A stretch of 64,000 nt of DNA from Larkinella arboricola (lineage in GTDB: Bacteria; Bacteroidota; Bacteroidia; Cytophagales; Spirosomataceae). Location: positions 434,001 through 498,000 of the forward strand of contig NZ_QLMC01000001.1 in the NCBI RefSeq assembly GCF_003259745.1, written 5' to 3'. Under the pieces are notes generated by a model. It was not told where the DNA came from. It was given only the letters and a program-made list of their open reading frames with translations, and ran no database searches. The position numbers and the translations under genes were made by a program. Below are positions 25,113 to 33,546 of the stretch, in pieces. Each line of letters opens with the position of its first letter. The stretch's first letter is position 1.

Positions 25113-25784
25113 ATGAAAACGCTAAAAATCAGTCTCTTCTTCGCGCTGCTGAGTGCGACGGTTAGCAGGGCTCAATACGCTCCACTGGGCGCTATCACCT
25201 CCTGGGCCGACGGCTACGTGGTCACGACCGAAAATGATACCATCCGCGGTAAAGTCCGGGTGAATACGATGGTGAATGACGCCCCCGCCAGCATCGTGGT
25301 TCGGCTGGCCGACGACAAGAAAGTGACCTTCAAGGGTGAAAAACTGCGGCTGGTGGCCCAGGACATTCCCAAGTTTGCTTACGCGACCGGCGCGATTCCC
25401 CGTGAACGCGAACAAATCGTGTTTGAACGGGTTCCGAATCCGCGTAAAGACGGCAAAACGGCCCTGCTCGAACGGCTAAGCCATCCCGGAAAAATTACGC
25501 TGTACTTCGACGCCAACGGCTGGAAAAAGAATGCGGAGTATACGTTCGGCAACTTTACCATCGCCACCAACCCGAAAGACCTCAGCTTTGTGGTGGTGAA
25601 AGACCAGACCAACGCCCGGATCGTGAAGAAAGGAACCTTCGACGATGAGCACGAAGCCCTGTTTGGCGACTGTCCGGCTTTTGTGCAACGGTTTCCGGCG
25701 GCCACGCGCCGGGACTGGAAGCGGTTTGGCGATCTGGTGGAATCCTATAACCAGACCTGTGTGGTAGGCGTCGCGTTGAACTAA
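25113..25784 (+). CDS. Exported protein of unknown function
   Basis: This 223-residue protein has a signal peptide (LKISLFFALLSATVSRAQ), so it is exported. The mature part opens SWADGYVVTTENDTIRGKVRV, a pattern seen in many Bacteroidota proteins of unknown function in which a short beta-rich segment is followed by NDTIRGK. Two Cys near the C-terminus (GDCPAF and NQTCVV) could form a disulfide. I start at the ATG at 25113, not the TTG at 25086 that overlaps the promoter. No partner gene suggests a function. Confidence 0.75.
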   Translation: MKTLKISLFFALLSATVSRAQYAPLGAITSWADGYVVTTENDTIRGKVRVNTMVNDAPASIVVRLADDKKVTFKGEKLRLVAQDIPKFAYATGAIPREREQIVFERVPNPRKDGKTALLERLSHPGKITLYFDANGWKKNAEYTFGNFTIATNPKDLSFVVVKDQTNARIVKKGTFDDEHEALFGDCPAFVQRFPAATRRDWKRFGDLVESYNQTCVVGVALN

Positions 25785-25873
25785 CGATATTTTCTGAAAA
25801 ATCAGGGCTGACCTGTAGCGTTTGTTTTCTGCTTTACGTCATGGTGATGAATACTTTACTATCATCTACTACC

Positions 25874-26401
25874 ATGAAAAAAACGTTCATTTTTTCCAGC
25901 ATCCTGAATTACCGAAAAACCACCACCCTGCTAAGCTTTGTGCTGCTGATGGCCCTCGGCGCCTGTAACCAGAATTCGGGCAACGACGAGCCGGCTCCGT
26001 CCGGTAAGGACCTTACTGCGCTGGTGAAGAGTCCGGAAGAATACAACCGGGCCATGAACGCCCGGACCAAAGCCCAGGGCATCCCGTTCACCATCGAAAA
26101 CGTAAGCCGCGAGGGCAACATTCTGACCGTCAAAGTAAAAGGCGGTTGCTCGCCCGAATCGTTCAAAGCCGTCTGGAACGGGATGGAGATCATGCTCTAT
26201 CCGCCGACGATTCACCTGGCCTTGCTGCACGAAACGGCGGAAGTATTCGGCTGTCCGGTTGATATGGAACACACGCTCAAAATTGACATTACCAAAGTGG
26301 TGGGCGAGGGCGATCATTCGAATACAACGTTTGTCGTTTACAACGGGTCGAAGGTGCAGGACACCACGCTGAACCCGGACGGCAGCGTCTCCAACAAATA
26401 A
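25874..26401 (+). CDS. Lipoprotein of unknown function
   Basis: This 175-residue protein has a long signal sequence ending in a lipobox (MALGAC) and a polar linker rich in Asn, Asp and Pro. It then forms a small beta-rich domain with Cys residues in KGGCSPESF and VFGCPVDMEH that may pair. I start at the ATG at 25874 (MKKTFIFSS), since the 11 extra residues of a longer reading add nothing signal-like. A strong terminator follows 18 bases after the stop. I do not recognise the domain. Confidence 0.7.
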   Translation: MKKTFIFSSILNYRKTTTLLSFVLLMALGACNQNSGNDEPAPSGKDLTALVKSPEEYNRAMNARTKAQGIPFTIENVSREGNILTVKVKGGCSPESFKAVWNGMEIMLYPPTIHLALLHETAEVFGCPVDMEHTLKIDITKVVGEGDHSNTTFVVYNGSKVQDTTLNPDGSVSNK

Positions 26402-26418
26402 GTTACTATCCAGCGTTG

Positions 26419-26453
26419 AACGGGGAGTCGCGCGCGGCTCCCCGTTCTTTTTA
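26419..26453 (+). terminator. Intrinsic terminator after the lipoprotein gene
   Basis: AACGGGGAG pairs perfectly with CTCCCCGTT around a GC-rich loop and is followed by CTTTTT. Confidence 0.85.
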
Positions 26454-26471
26454 TCGCCCGTAGCCGGTGGT

Positions 26472-27047
26472 ATGGCACCCGACTGTACACCTTTCGAACG
26501 ACAACTCATCGAAGGATGCCGCAACGGCAGTCCGCAGCACCAGGAAATGTTCTACAAGCATTTTTACGGGTTTGTTATGGCCATTGCGTTACGCTATCAT
26601 CCGGCCCGGCAGGAAGCGGGCAGCGTGGTCAATGATAGTTTTATGAAGGTTTTCGACCGGATTAACCGGTATGAATTTACTGAAACGTTTCGCGGCTGGC
26701 TGCGCCGGATTGTGGTCAACACCGCCCTCGATCACTACCGCCGACTGGCAAAACACACCCACGCACTTGATCTGGATCAGGCCGATAGCCAGACGGTTCT
26801 GGTTGAGGATTCCGTCATTAGCCAACTAACGGCGGACGATATTCTGAAGCTGCTGCAACACCTGCCTGCCCAATACCGTATGGTGTTTAACCTCTACGAA
26901 ATCGAAGGGTATTCACACGAAGAAATTGCCCGGCAACTCAACCTGTCGGTTAGTTCGTCGCGGGTGTACCTGGTGCGCGCGAAAGAGCAGTTGGCGCGGT
27001 TAGTGAAGCGTTATTTCCCGAATCACAATGAAAGATTCTATCCATAA
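26472..27047 (+). CDS. ECF-type RNA polymerase sigma factor
   Basis: The 191-residue protein has region 2 at about 20-90 (VVNDSFMKVFDRINRYEFTETFRGWLRRIVVNTALDHYRR), which contains the core-binding and -10 recognition helices. Region 4 at about 130-185 (LPAQYRMVFNLYEIEGYSHEEIARQLNLSVSSSRVYLVRAKEQL) recognises the -35 element. It belongs to the extracytoplasmic-function class. The downstream membrane gene overlaps its end by 20 bases, the usual place for an anti-sigma partner. The signal sensed is unknown. Confidence 0.95.
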   Translation: MAPDCTPFERQLIEGCRNGSPQHQEMFYKHFYGFVMAIALRYHPARQEAGSVVNDSFMKVFDRINRYEFTETFRGWLRRIVVNTALDHYRRLAKHTHALDLDQADSQTVLVEDSVISQLTADDILKLLQHLPAQYRMVFNLYEIEGYSHEEIARQLNLSVSSSRVYLVRAKEQLARLVKRYFPNHNERFYP

Positions 27048-28386
27048 AAAGCTGACCGAGCACATTCGGAAAACCGTGGGGCGGCATGAAGTCTCTTACG
27101 AACCCGGCTCGTGGGAGGAGTTTCAGCGGTTGCGAAACCGGCGCAGGCAACGGCAGCCCTTTGTCTGGTTCCGGTATGCAATGGCGGCCTGTCTGCTGCT
27201 CGGTATGTTGGGCGTACCGCTCTGGCTGTACGTCAAACCGTCCGATTCGCCAGAGCAGTCCGTCAGGCGTCCGCAGCCGGTTAATCCGAACGATCAGCCG
27301 GAAGTTGCTCAACAGCGGTCGGCCAATCCGGTGCTGGATCAGGCTGCTGGGGCGACTAAACCCGTCAACCAGCCATCCCTGTCCCGGAATAAAGATTTAC
27401 CTCAAGACCGTATTGCATGGAGAAACGCTCTACCTCGTCAAAAAGAAGGATACGAATCGCGTTCTGATACCGAACGGCAAATAACATTGGAAGCCCGTCG
27501 AAACCGTCAGAAGGAACTCCGTCAACCCATCCTGACTCAATCGACGGAGCGTCTCCCTGATAACAAAAACACCGCTTCCCGTTCGGAAGAAACCGTTAAA
27601 TTGGCCGGTCCGCCGGGTTCGTTAGCCCTGATAAAACCGCGAGCGCAACCGGCTTACCGCTGGTCGCTTCGGCCACTGGGCCTTCCCCTGAGCATGGAGC
27701 CAACAGAGCCGCTGACCGCACAAGCTGATCGGTCTAAAACCGGCCGGAATCCGGTCTGGAGCGTTGGTCTGGCCCCGCAGTCGGTTTATGCAGCCGGGAG
27801 TTCGGCTAAAGCAACAGTGGGCGGGGGGCTATTTTCTGAAATACCGCTCAGCAAACGGTTTAGTTTGTCCACCGGTCTGTCGATGGCCCGGCAGACGCTC
27901 GGCACGGCGGAGTCCGGACCACTTATCACCTGGTTGAGTCCTCATCTGGTTTCCACCGACATCCGGCTGACTACCCTTGATGTGCCGCTTAACGTCCGTT
28001 TTCGTCCCAAACGGTTGTCCCGAACGGGTATGTACGTCGAAGCCGGTTTGTCGTCTTTGGCTTTCCTGAACGAACGGTATGCGGAGACGTACGAACAGCA
28101 AAGGGAAGTGACGGTGCTGGTCATGGGATCGGACGGGCAGGAGCAGGCCGTCACGCAGTACGTCACGGAGCAGCAAACCGTCACCCATTCAGAACCGGCT
28201 TTTCAGCGAATTTACTGGGGGCGGCTGGTCAACGTTTCCATTGGCGTCGAGCGTCGGCTGGGTAAGCAATTCCGGTTATCGGCCGAACCGTATCTAAAAT
28301 ATCCGATCGGGCCGTTCACCCGCGAGAATCTGATGCTCGGGTCGGGGGGCGTCAGTCTGCGGCTTGGCTTTCGGGCGGGTCGTTAA
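27028..28386 (+). CDS. Possible anti-sigma / beta-barrel-like membrane protein
   Basis: The 452-residue protein begins with a short cytoplasmic segment (residues 1-48), SWEEFQRLRNRRRQRQ, followed by one membrane helix (about 49-68: MAACLLLGMLGVPLWLYV). A low-complexity Gln/Pro/Arg-rich region (75-235) follows. The C-terminal region (250-452) has alternating strands such as VWSVGLAPQSVYAAG and GRLVNVSIGVERRLGKQFRLSAEPYLKYPIG, as in outer membrane beta-barrel proteins. It overlaps the ECF sigma gene by 20 bases. Its layout fits Bacteroidota proteins that follow sigma genes, but no ZAS zinc motif is seen. An anti-sigma role is inference. Confidence 0.7.
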   Translation: MKDSIHKKLTEHIRKTVGRHEVSYEPGSWEEFQRLRNRRRQRQPFVWFRYAMAACLLLGMLGVPLWLYVKPSDSPEQSVRRPQPVNPNDQPEVAQQRSANPVLDQAAGATKPVNQPSLSRNKDLPQDRIAWRNALPRQKEGYESRSDTERQITLEARRNRQKELRQPILTQSTERLPDNKNTASRSEETVKLAGPPGSLALIKPRAQPAYRWSLRPLGLPLSMEPTEPLTAQADRSKTGRNPVWSVGLAPQSVYAAGSSAKATVGGGLFSEIPLSKRFSLSTGLSMARQTLGTAESGPLITWLSPHLVSTDIRLTTLDVPLNVRFRPKRLSRTGMYVEAGLSSLAFLNERYAETYEQQREVTVLVMGSDGQEQAVTQYVTEQQTVTHSEPAFQRIYWGRLVNVSIGVERRLGKQFRLSAEPYLKYPIGPFTRENLMLGSGGVSLRLGFRAGR

Positions 28387-28629
28387 GCCATAACAGTCAG
28401 CTTCCTTTTCAGGTGTTGAAACAAGTTGACCGCAGCCCGCACCAACAAGTCGCTTGAAAATACAGGTACAGCAAAAATTTCATGGTTAAAGGGCTATAAC
28501 AATCAGTTGCTTAGCGTAGAAATCGTCCCTTTTTTTCTTACGGGATTGGAACTGGAACGAAAGGTTTCGCCGGATCGGCAAGAAACGCAAGAAAGCCAGT
28601 TATTCATTTTTACATAGCTCCTAAACCCG

Positions 28630-31600
28630 ATGAACGTGTTGCTGACCAACAAATTGATTCTTGGTTATACGGGATTACTATTGCTGCTCCTGCAAGGGTG
28701 TAAGTTGCCCGCGAAAAAGGAAAGCCGGGAAAGCAACCGGGCCAAATTCGGCGACAACGTGCGTACGACCGAGTTCCGAACCCCCGAAGAAGAACGCCTG
28801 GGCTTCCACCTGCCCGAGGGTTTTGAAATCACCCTGTATGCGTCCGAACCCGACATCTCCAAACCGATGAACATGGAGTTCGACGACCGCGGACGGCTTT
28901 GGGTCACTCAATCTTCTGAATATCCGCTGCCCGCCGATCCCGGCAACGGTAAAGACCGCATCACCATCCTGGAAGACACAGACGGCGATGGCAAAGCCGA
29001 CCGTTTTACGCCCTTCGACAACAAGCTGAACATCCCCATCGGCATTTTACCCCTGAGCGAAGGGGCCATTGCCTACAGCATCCCCAACCTGACCCACTAC
29101 CGCGATACCGATGGCGACGGAAAAGCCGATCAGCAGAAGGTGGTTGTGGGGCCGTTTGGCTACCGCGATACGCACGGCATGGTCAACAACCTCATCCGGG
29201 GGTTCGATGGCTGGGTGTATGCCTGCCACGGCTTTACCAACACCTCCGCCGTGGCCGGGGCAGACGGCGACTCGATCAAAATGGTATCCGGCAATACGTT
29301 CCGGTTTCGGCCCGATGGCAGCCGGGTGGAACAAACCACCTTTGGACGGGTCAACCCGTTCGGGTACGCTTACGACGAGTCGGGGTATCTGTATTCGGTG
29401 GATTGCCACTCGAAACCCATTTACCAGCTTATTCCCGGCGGAGAATACCCGCATTTTGGCAAGAAAGCGCCGGTCATCGGCTTTGCGCCCGAGATGATGA
29501 GCTACGAACTGGGTTCAACGGCCATCGCCGGACTGGTCTACTACACGGGTTTGCAGTTTCCGGAAGAATACCGCCATAGTTTCTTCACGGGCGACGTGGT
29601 GACCTGCCAGATCAACCGCAACACCATCACCCACACCGGTTCGACGCCCATCTCCAAACGGGAAGCCGACTTTCTGATCAGCGACGATCCCTGGTTTCGG
29701 CCGGTGGACATCAAAGTTGGTCCCGACGGGGCACTTTATGTAGCGGACTTCTACAACCGCATCATTGGGCATTACGAAGTGGACCTGAAGCACCCCGGTC
29801 GGGATCGGGTCAGCGGTCGCATCTGGAAAATTAAATACGTTGGCAAGAAGCCGCATGAAAACCTGCCGGTCACGGACTGGTCGAAAGCCAGTCTGCCGGA
29901 ACTGGTAGCCGGTTTGAACCATCCGCAGCTAAACGTGCGGATGAAGCTGGCCGACCGGCTGGTGGATGTCTGGCAGCAGCGGGCCGTCGAACCCGTGCGG
30001 CAGATGATGGCTACGGCGGGTGTCAATTCTAAAACGTACGTTCAGGGCCTGTGGATTCTGAACCGGCTGAATGCCCTGCCTGAGGAGCAACTTCAAACGG
30101 CCCTGACGCATACCGATCCGCTGATCCAGTTGCACGCTTTACGGGTTTTAATGGAACGAGAAGAATTGGGTGAAAGCACGCACGCGCTGGTAACGAAGGC
30201 GCTGGTCAATCCTGACGCGAACATTCGGCGCACAGCCGCTGCGGTGCTGGGACGTTTCCCAAATACCGCCAACCTGGCTTTACTCAGCGACTTGTACGGA
30301 AAAACACCGTCAGAGGATTCACATCTGCGCTATACAACGATCATTGCCGTTCGGAACACCCTGCGCAACAAGGCGGTCCTGTCCGAGGTGGCCGGGCGGC
30401 AGTGGACCGGTCCGCAACTGACCTTGCTAACCAAAGCGATGACCGACGTTCCGACGCCGGAAGCCGCTCTGTTTGTCCTGAATGAAGTACGCAGCAGCCG
30501 CCTGCCGACGGAGCAACTGCCTGACTATGTAGCATTTGTGAGCCGGTATTTGCCGGAATCCCGACTCGGTGAATTGATTTCGGCCGTGCGCACCCGGTTT
30601 GCGGGCGATTACGACAATCAGTTTATACTGCACCGCACCATGCTCGACGGCATGGCCAGAAGTGGAGCGGTCGATTTGCCGCAACTGAAAGACTGGGGCG
30701 CAGAGCTGGCAAAACGGTTTCTTTCGGAAATATCGGAAGCGGGTGAGCTCTGGAAAATTCGTCCGCTGGAAAAAAACGGTGATCCGGGCTCCTGGTTTAC
30801 CGCGAGCGATTTGACGACCGAGCGGTTTCAACCCGTCCGTATGATCGTGGGCCAGCGGGGTACCATGTCGCAGCTTCATTCAACGGCCTTCGTGCTGCCC
30901 CCGTCGTTGCAGTTAACCGTGTATGATAATGATCTGTTCAATAGCGATTTAAAAACGGGTATGTCGGTGAATGCCGTTCGGGTCCGGCTGGCCGATAGCG
31001 GTAAAATCGTTGCCGAATACCGGATGCAGCAGAAAAAGCCCGCAACCAAAAATGATGTGATGGCCCGGCCCACGCTGGACCTGGAACTGTATAAGGGGCA
31101 GCGCGGGTACCTGGAAGTAGTGGATAGTTCAAAGGTAAGTACCATCGGTTTTGGTGATCTGCAACCGGCGGTGCTGTCGATGACGGCCAAAGGTCCCAAC
31201 GAACTGGCCGAGCAGCGGGTGCAGGCGGCTGAACTGGTTGGCCAGTATAAGATAGAATCTCTGGAACCGGCCCTGCAAAAACTGCTGCGGGCCAGGTGGC
31301 TCGACGCCCGCGTGCGGACCGCAGCCGCGAACGCCCTGATGACGCTTGCGCCGAACCAGAATCAAGCGTTGGTTACAACGGTTTTTGCGGATCGGACGGA
31401 GCCGGTAGACTTGCGGCAAAAACTGGTTTCGGCGCTGGGTCAGGTGCCTTCGGATGCGGTTTTTCAGGCGCTTGAAAACGGTTTATCGGGAAGTGCCCGG
31501 CCTTTGCAGGTGGTCATTGCCTCGGCGCTGGCGAACGATGAGCGGGGAATCAATCACCTGATTGCGGCTTTGAAGGACGAACAGGTGGGGGCCGATGTGT

Positions 31601-32157
31601 TAGCCGAAACGTCGGTTACGGAGCGGTTGACGGCCAAAGCCAGCGCCGAGCAGCAAAAACTGCTGGCGGCTTTGCGGGCCAATGGGGCCAGCGAACGCGA
31701 AGAACGGGAGAAGCTGATTCTGGCCCGGATGGTTGGATTGAACACGGCGACTACGTCGGTGGATGCCGGACGGAGCGTTTTTATGAATAATTGCAGCATG
31801 TGTCACCAGATCAGAGGCACGGGCGGGCTGATTGGTCCGCAATTGGACGGCATTGGTAACTGGGGTCAGAAAGCCCTGACTGAAAAGATTCTGGACCCTA
31901 ACCGGAGCATTTCGGAAGCCTTTCGCACCTACAACATTGTCCTTAAAAACGGGCAGACGCAAACCGGTTTGTATCGCCGGGCCGAGGGGGAGGTCATCGT
32001 ATTTGCTAATCCGGACGGTAAGGAATTTTCGGTGCCCAAAAGCGATATGAAAGAATATAAAGCCTCCAGGTATACGTTGATGCCCGATCAGTTCCGGCAC
32101 ACTATCCCCGAAAAAGATTTTTACAATCTGGTAACCTATTTACTGAGTGTTAAGTAG
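28630..32157 (+). CDS. PVC-type propeller/HEAT/cytochrome c lipoprotein
   Basis: This 1175-residue exported lipoprotein (lipobox LLLQGC, Cys24) has several parts. A beta-propeller resembling sorbosone/glucose dehydrogenases spans about 50-410 (MEFDDRGRLWVTQSSEYPLP, repeated DGDGKAD). HEAT-like helical repeats (about 420-700) and a beta-rich segment (about 720-870) follow, then more HEAT repeats. The C-terminal cytochrome c domain has the heme motif CSMCH near residue 1055 and a likely axial Met in LMPDQF. The family is common in Planctomycetes and Bacteroidota as a putative membrane dehydrogenase. Electron transfer from a sugar or polyol is inferred, not shown. The FG-GAP gene follows 49 bases downstream. 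Confidence 0.88.
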   Translation: MNVLLTNKLILGYTGLLLLLLQGCKLPAKKESRESNRAKFGDNVRTTEFRTPEEERLGFHLPEGFEITLYASEPDISKPMNMEFDDRGRLWVTQSSEYPLPADPGNGKDRITILEDTDGDGKADRFTPFDNKLNIPIGILPLSEGAIAYSIPNLTHYRDTDGDGKADQQKVVVGPFGYRDTHGMVNNLIRGFDGWVYACHGFTNTSAVAGADGDSIKMVSGNTFRFRPDGSRVEQTTFGRVNPFGYAYDESGYLYSVDCHSKPIYQLIPGGEYPHFGKKAPVIGFAPEMMSYELGSTAIAGLVYYTGLQFPEEYRHSFFTGDVVTCQINRNTITHTGSTPISKREADFLISDDPWFRPVDIKVGPDGALYVADFYNRIIGHYEVDLKHPGRDRVSGRIWKIKYVGKKPHENLPVTDWSKASLPELVAGLNHPQLNVRMKLADRLVDVWQQRAVEPVRQMMATAGVNSKTYVQGLWILNRLNALPEEQLQTALTHTDPLIQLHALRVLMEREELGESTHALVTKALVNPDANIRRTAAAVLGRFPNTANLALLSDLYGKTPSEDSHLRYTTIIAVRNTLRNKAVLSEVAGRQWTGPQLTLLTKAMTDVPTPEAALFVLNEVRSSRLPTEQLPDYVAFVSRYLPESRLGELISAVRTRFAGDYDNQFILHRTMLDGMARSGAVDLPQLKDWGAELAKRFLSEISEAGELWKIRPLEKNGDPGSWFTASDLTTERFQPVRMIVGQRGTMSQLHSTAFVLPPSLQLTVYDNDLFNSDLKTGMSVNAVRVRLADSGKIVAEYRMQQKKPATKNDVMARPTLDLELYKGQRGYLEVVDSSKVSTIGFGDLQPAVLSMTAKGPNELAEQRVQAAELVGQYKIESLEPALQKLLRARWLDARVRTAAANALMTLAPNQNQALVTTVFADRTEPVDLRQKLVSALGQVPSDAVFQALENGLSGSARPLQVVIASALANDERGINHLIAALKDEQVGADVLAETSVTERLTAKASAEQQKLLAALRANGASEREEREKLILARMVGLNTATTSVDAGRSVFMNNCSMCHQIRGTGGLIGPQLDGIGNWGQKALTEKILDPNRSISEAFRTYNIVLKNGQTQTGLYRRAEGEVIVFANPDGKEFSVPKSDMKEYKASRYTLMPDQFRHTIPEKDFYNLVTYLLSVK

Positions 32158-32206
32158 CTTTTGGCCGGTTTGCACTTTCCATTATTCTACCAGTTGAATA
32201 CAAAAA

Positions 32207-33424
32207 ATGAAAGATATGGCGCAAAAAGCAGGTCGATGGTCCAAGTTGAGTACGGTTGTCTGCGGTTGTCTGACCCTGAGTGTTCTGGTTTGCCAGGCGC
32301 AGCGTAACGAGAAAAAAGGAGGTGAATTGCAGTTCAAAAAGACCGCCCTGTCCCGCGAATTCATTGCCGAAGGGGCAACGGTTATTGATGTCAACAAGGA
32401 TGGCAAGAAGGACGTGGTGGCTGGCGCCTACTGGTTTGAAGCCCCCAACTGGACGCCCCACGAACTGGCCAAGCCCCAGAAGTTTATCTATAACGAGGGG
32501 TACAGCAACTCGTTTCTGAACTTCACGATGGACGTGAACAAGGACGGCTGGCTGGACGTGATCCGCATCGACTTCCCCGGCAAAGCCGCCGTCTGGCACG
32601 AGAATCCTAAAAATCAGCCCGGCTACTGGAAGGCTCACCCCATTTACCCCTCGGTGGGCAACGAATCGCCCCTGTTTGTGGATGTCGATGGCGACGGTCG
32701 AAAGGACATTGTCTCGAACGATCCAACGGCCAAGGAAATCATCTGGCTGCGGGCACCGGATAAAAACTTCACGGACGAGTGGGAAAAAACCGTCATCAGC
32801 AAAGGCGATTCGACGCCCGGCACCCATATGTATACCCACGGTCTGGGCTTAGGCGATGTGAATGGCGACAAACGACCCGATGTGCTCATCCGTTCCGGCT
32901 GGTGGGAGGCTCCGGCCAACCCGAAACAGGCCAACTGGACCTGGCATCCGGCAAACTTCGGCGAGGAGTGTGCGCAGATGTATGTGTACGATGTGAACGG
33001 CGACGGTCTGAACGATGTGATTTCTTCCTCAGCCCACAAATACGGTATCTGGTGGCATGAGCAGGGGAAAGATGCGCAGGGTAAACCTAGCTGGACCACC
33101 CACGAGATTCATAAAGGTTTTTCGCAGAGCCACGGGCTGGCTTTTGTGGATATGAACGGTGACAAAAAACCGGATCTGGTAACGGGAAAACGGTATTATG
33201 CCCACAATGGCAAGGTTGATCCGGGCGAAGACGATCCGGCGGTATTGTACTGGTTTGAGTTTAAACCCGGCAAAAATCCCTCCTGGATACCGCATGAAAT
33301 TGATAACGACTCAGGCGTAGGGCTGCATGTAACGGTGGAGGACCTCAACGGCGACAAACTGCCCGACATCACCGTAGGCAACAAAAAGGGGGTACATATT
33401 TTCGAGCAACAGAAACGGAAATAA
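32207..33424 (+). CDS. FG-GAP/VCBS-repeat exported protein
   Basis: This 405-residue secreted protein has an N-terminal signal (LTLSVLVCQAQ) and several integrin-like FG-GAP/VCBS repeats. Each repeat has an Asp-rich calcium loop: VIDVNKDGKKDVVAGAYW, MDVNKDGWLDVIR, VDVDGDGRKDIVS, GDVNGDKRPDVLIR, YDVNGDGLNDVISS, VDMNGDKKPDLVTG and EDLNGDKLPDITVG, which suggest a seven-bladed propeller. No catalytic signature is present. It lies 49 bases after the cytochrome-containing lipoprotein gene and may bind or present its substrate. Confidence 0.88.
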   Translation: MKDMAQKAGRWSKLSTVVCGCLTLSVLVCQAQRNEKKGGELQFKKTALSREFIAEGATVIDVNKDGKKDVVAGAYWFEAPNWTPHELAKPQKFIYNEGYSNSFLNFTMDVNKDGWLDVIRIDFPGKAAVWHENPKNQPGYWKAHPIYPSVGNESPLFVDVDGDGRKDIVSNDPTAKEIIWLRAPDKNFTDEWEKTVISKGDSTPGTHMYTHGLGLGDVNGDKRPDVLIRSGWWEAPANPKQANWTWHPANFGEECAQMYVYDVNGDGLNDVISSSAHKYGIWWHEQGKDAQGKPSWTTHEIHKGFSQSHGLAFVDMNGDKKPDLVTGKRYYAHNGKVDPGEDDPAVLYWFEFKPGKNPSWIPHEIDNDSGVGLHVTVEDLNGDKLPDITVGNKKGVHIFEQQKRK

Positions 33425-33460
33425 AGAAAAACCGGCATTGCGACGGGGCAGTTACACAGA

Positions 33461-33522
33461 GTTGATCAGAGGACATCAGAGGGTATCAGAGAACACCCCA
33501 ACTTTGATGTTCTCTGATCAAC
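33461..33522. repeat. Three 10-bp tandem words and inverted repeat
   Basis: Three tandem copies (ATCAGAGGAC, ATCAGAGGGT, ATCAGAGAAC; 33465-33494, exact period 10) lead into ATCAGAGAACA (33485-33495), which pairs perfectly with TGTTCTCTGAT (33508-33518). A competing outer stem pairs GTTGATCAGAG (33461-33471) with CTCTGATCAAC (33512-33522). It lies between convergent genes and could end both transcripts, although it lacks a T-tract. Confidence 0.75.
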
Positions 33523-33546
33523 GCTGGGTAACAAAAACCTCCGTCG

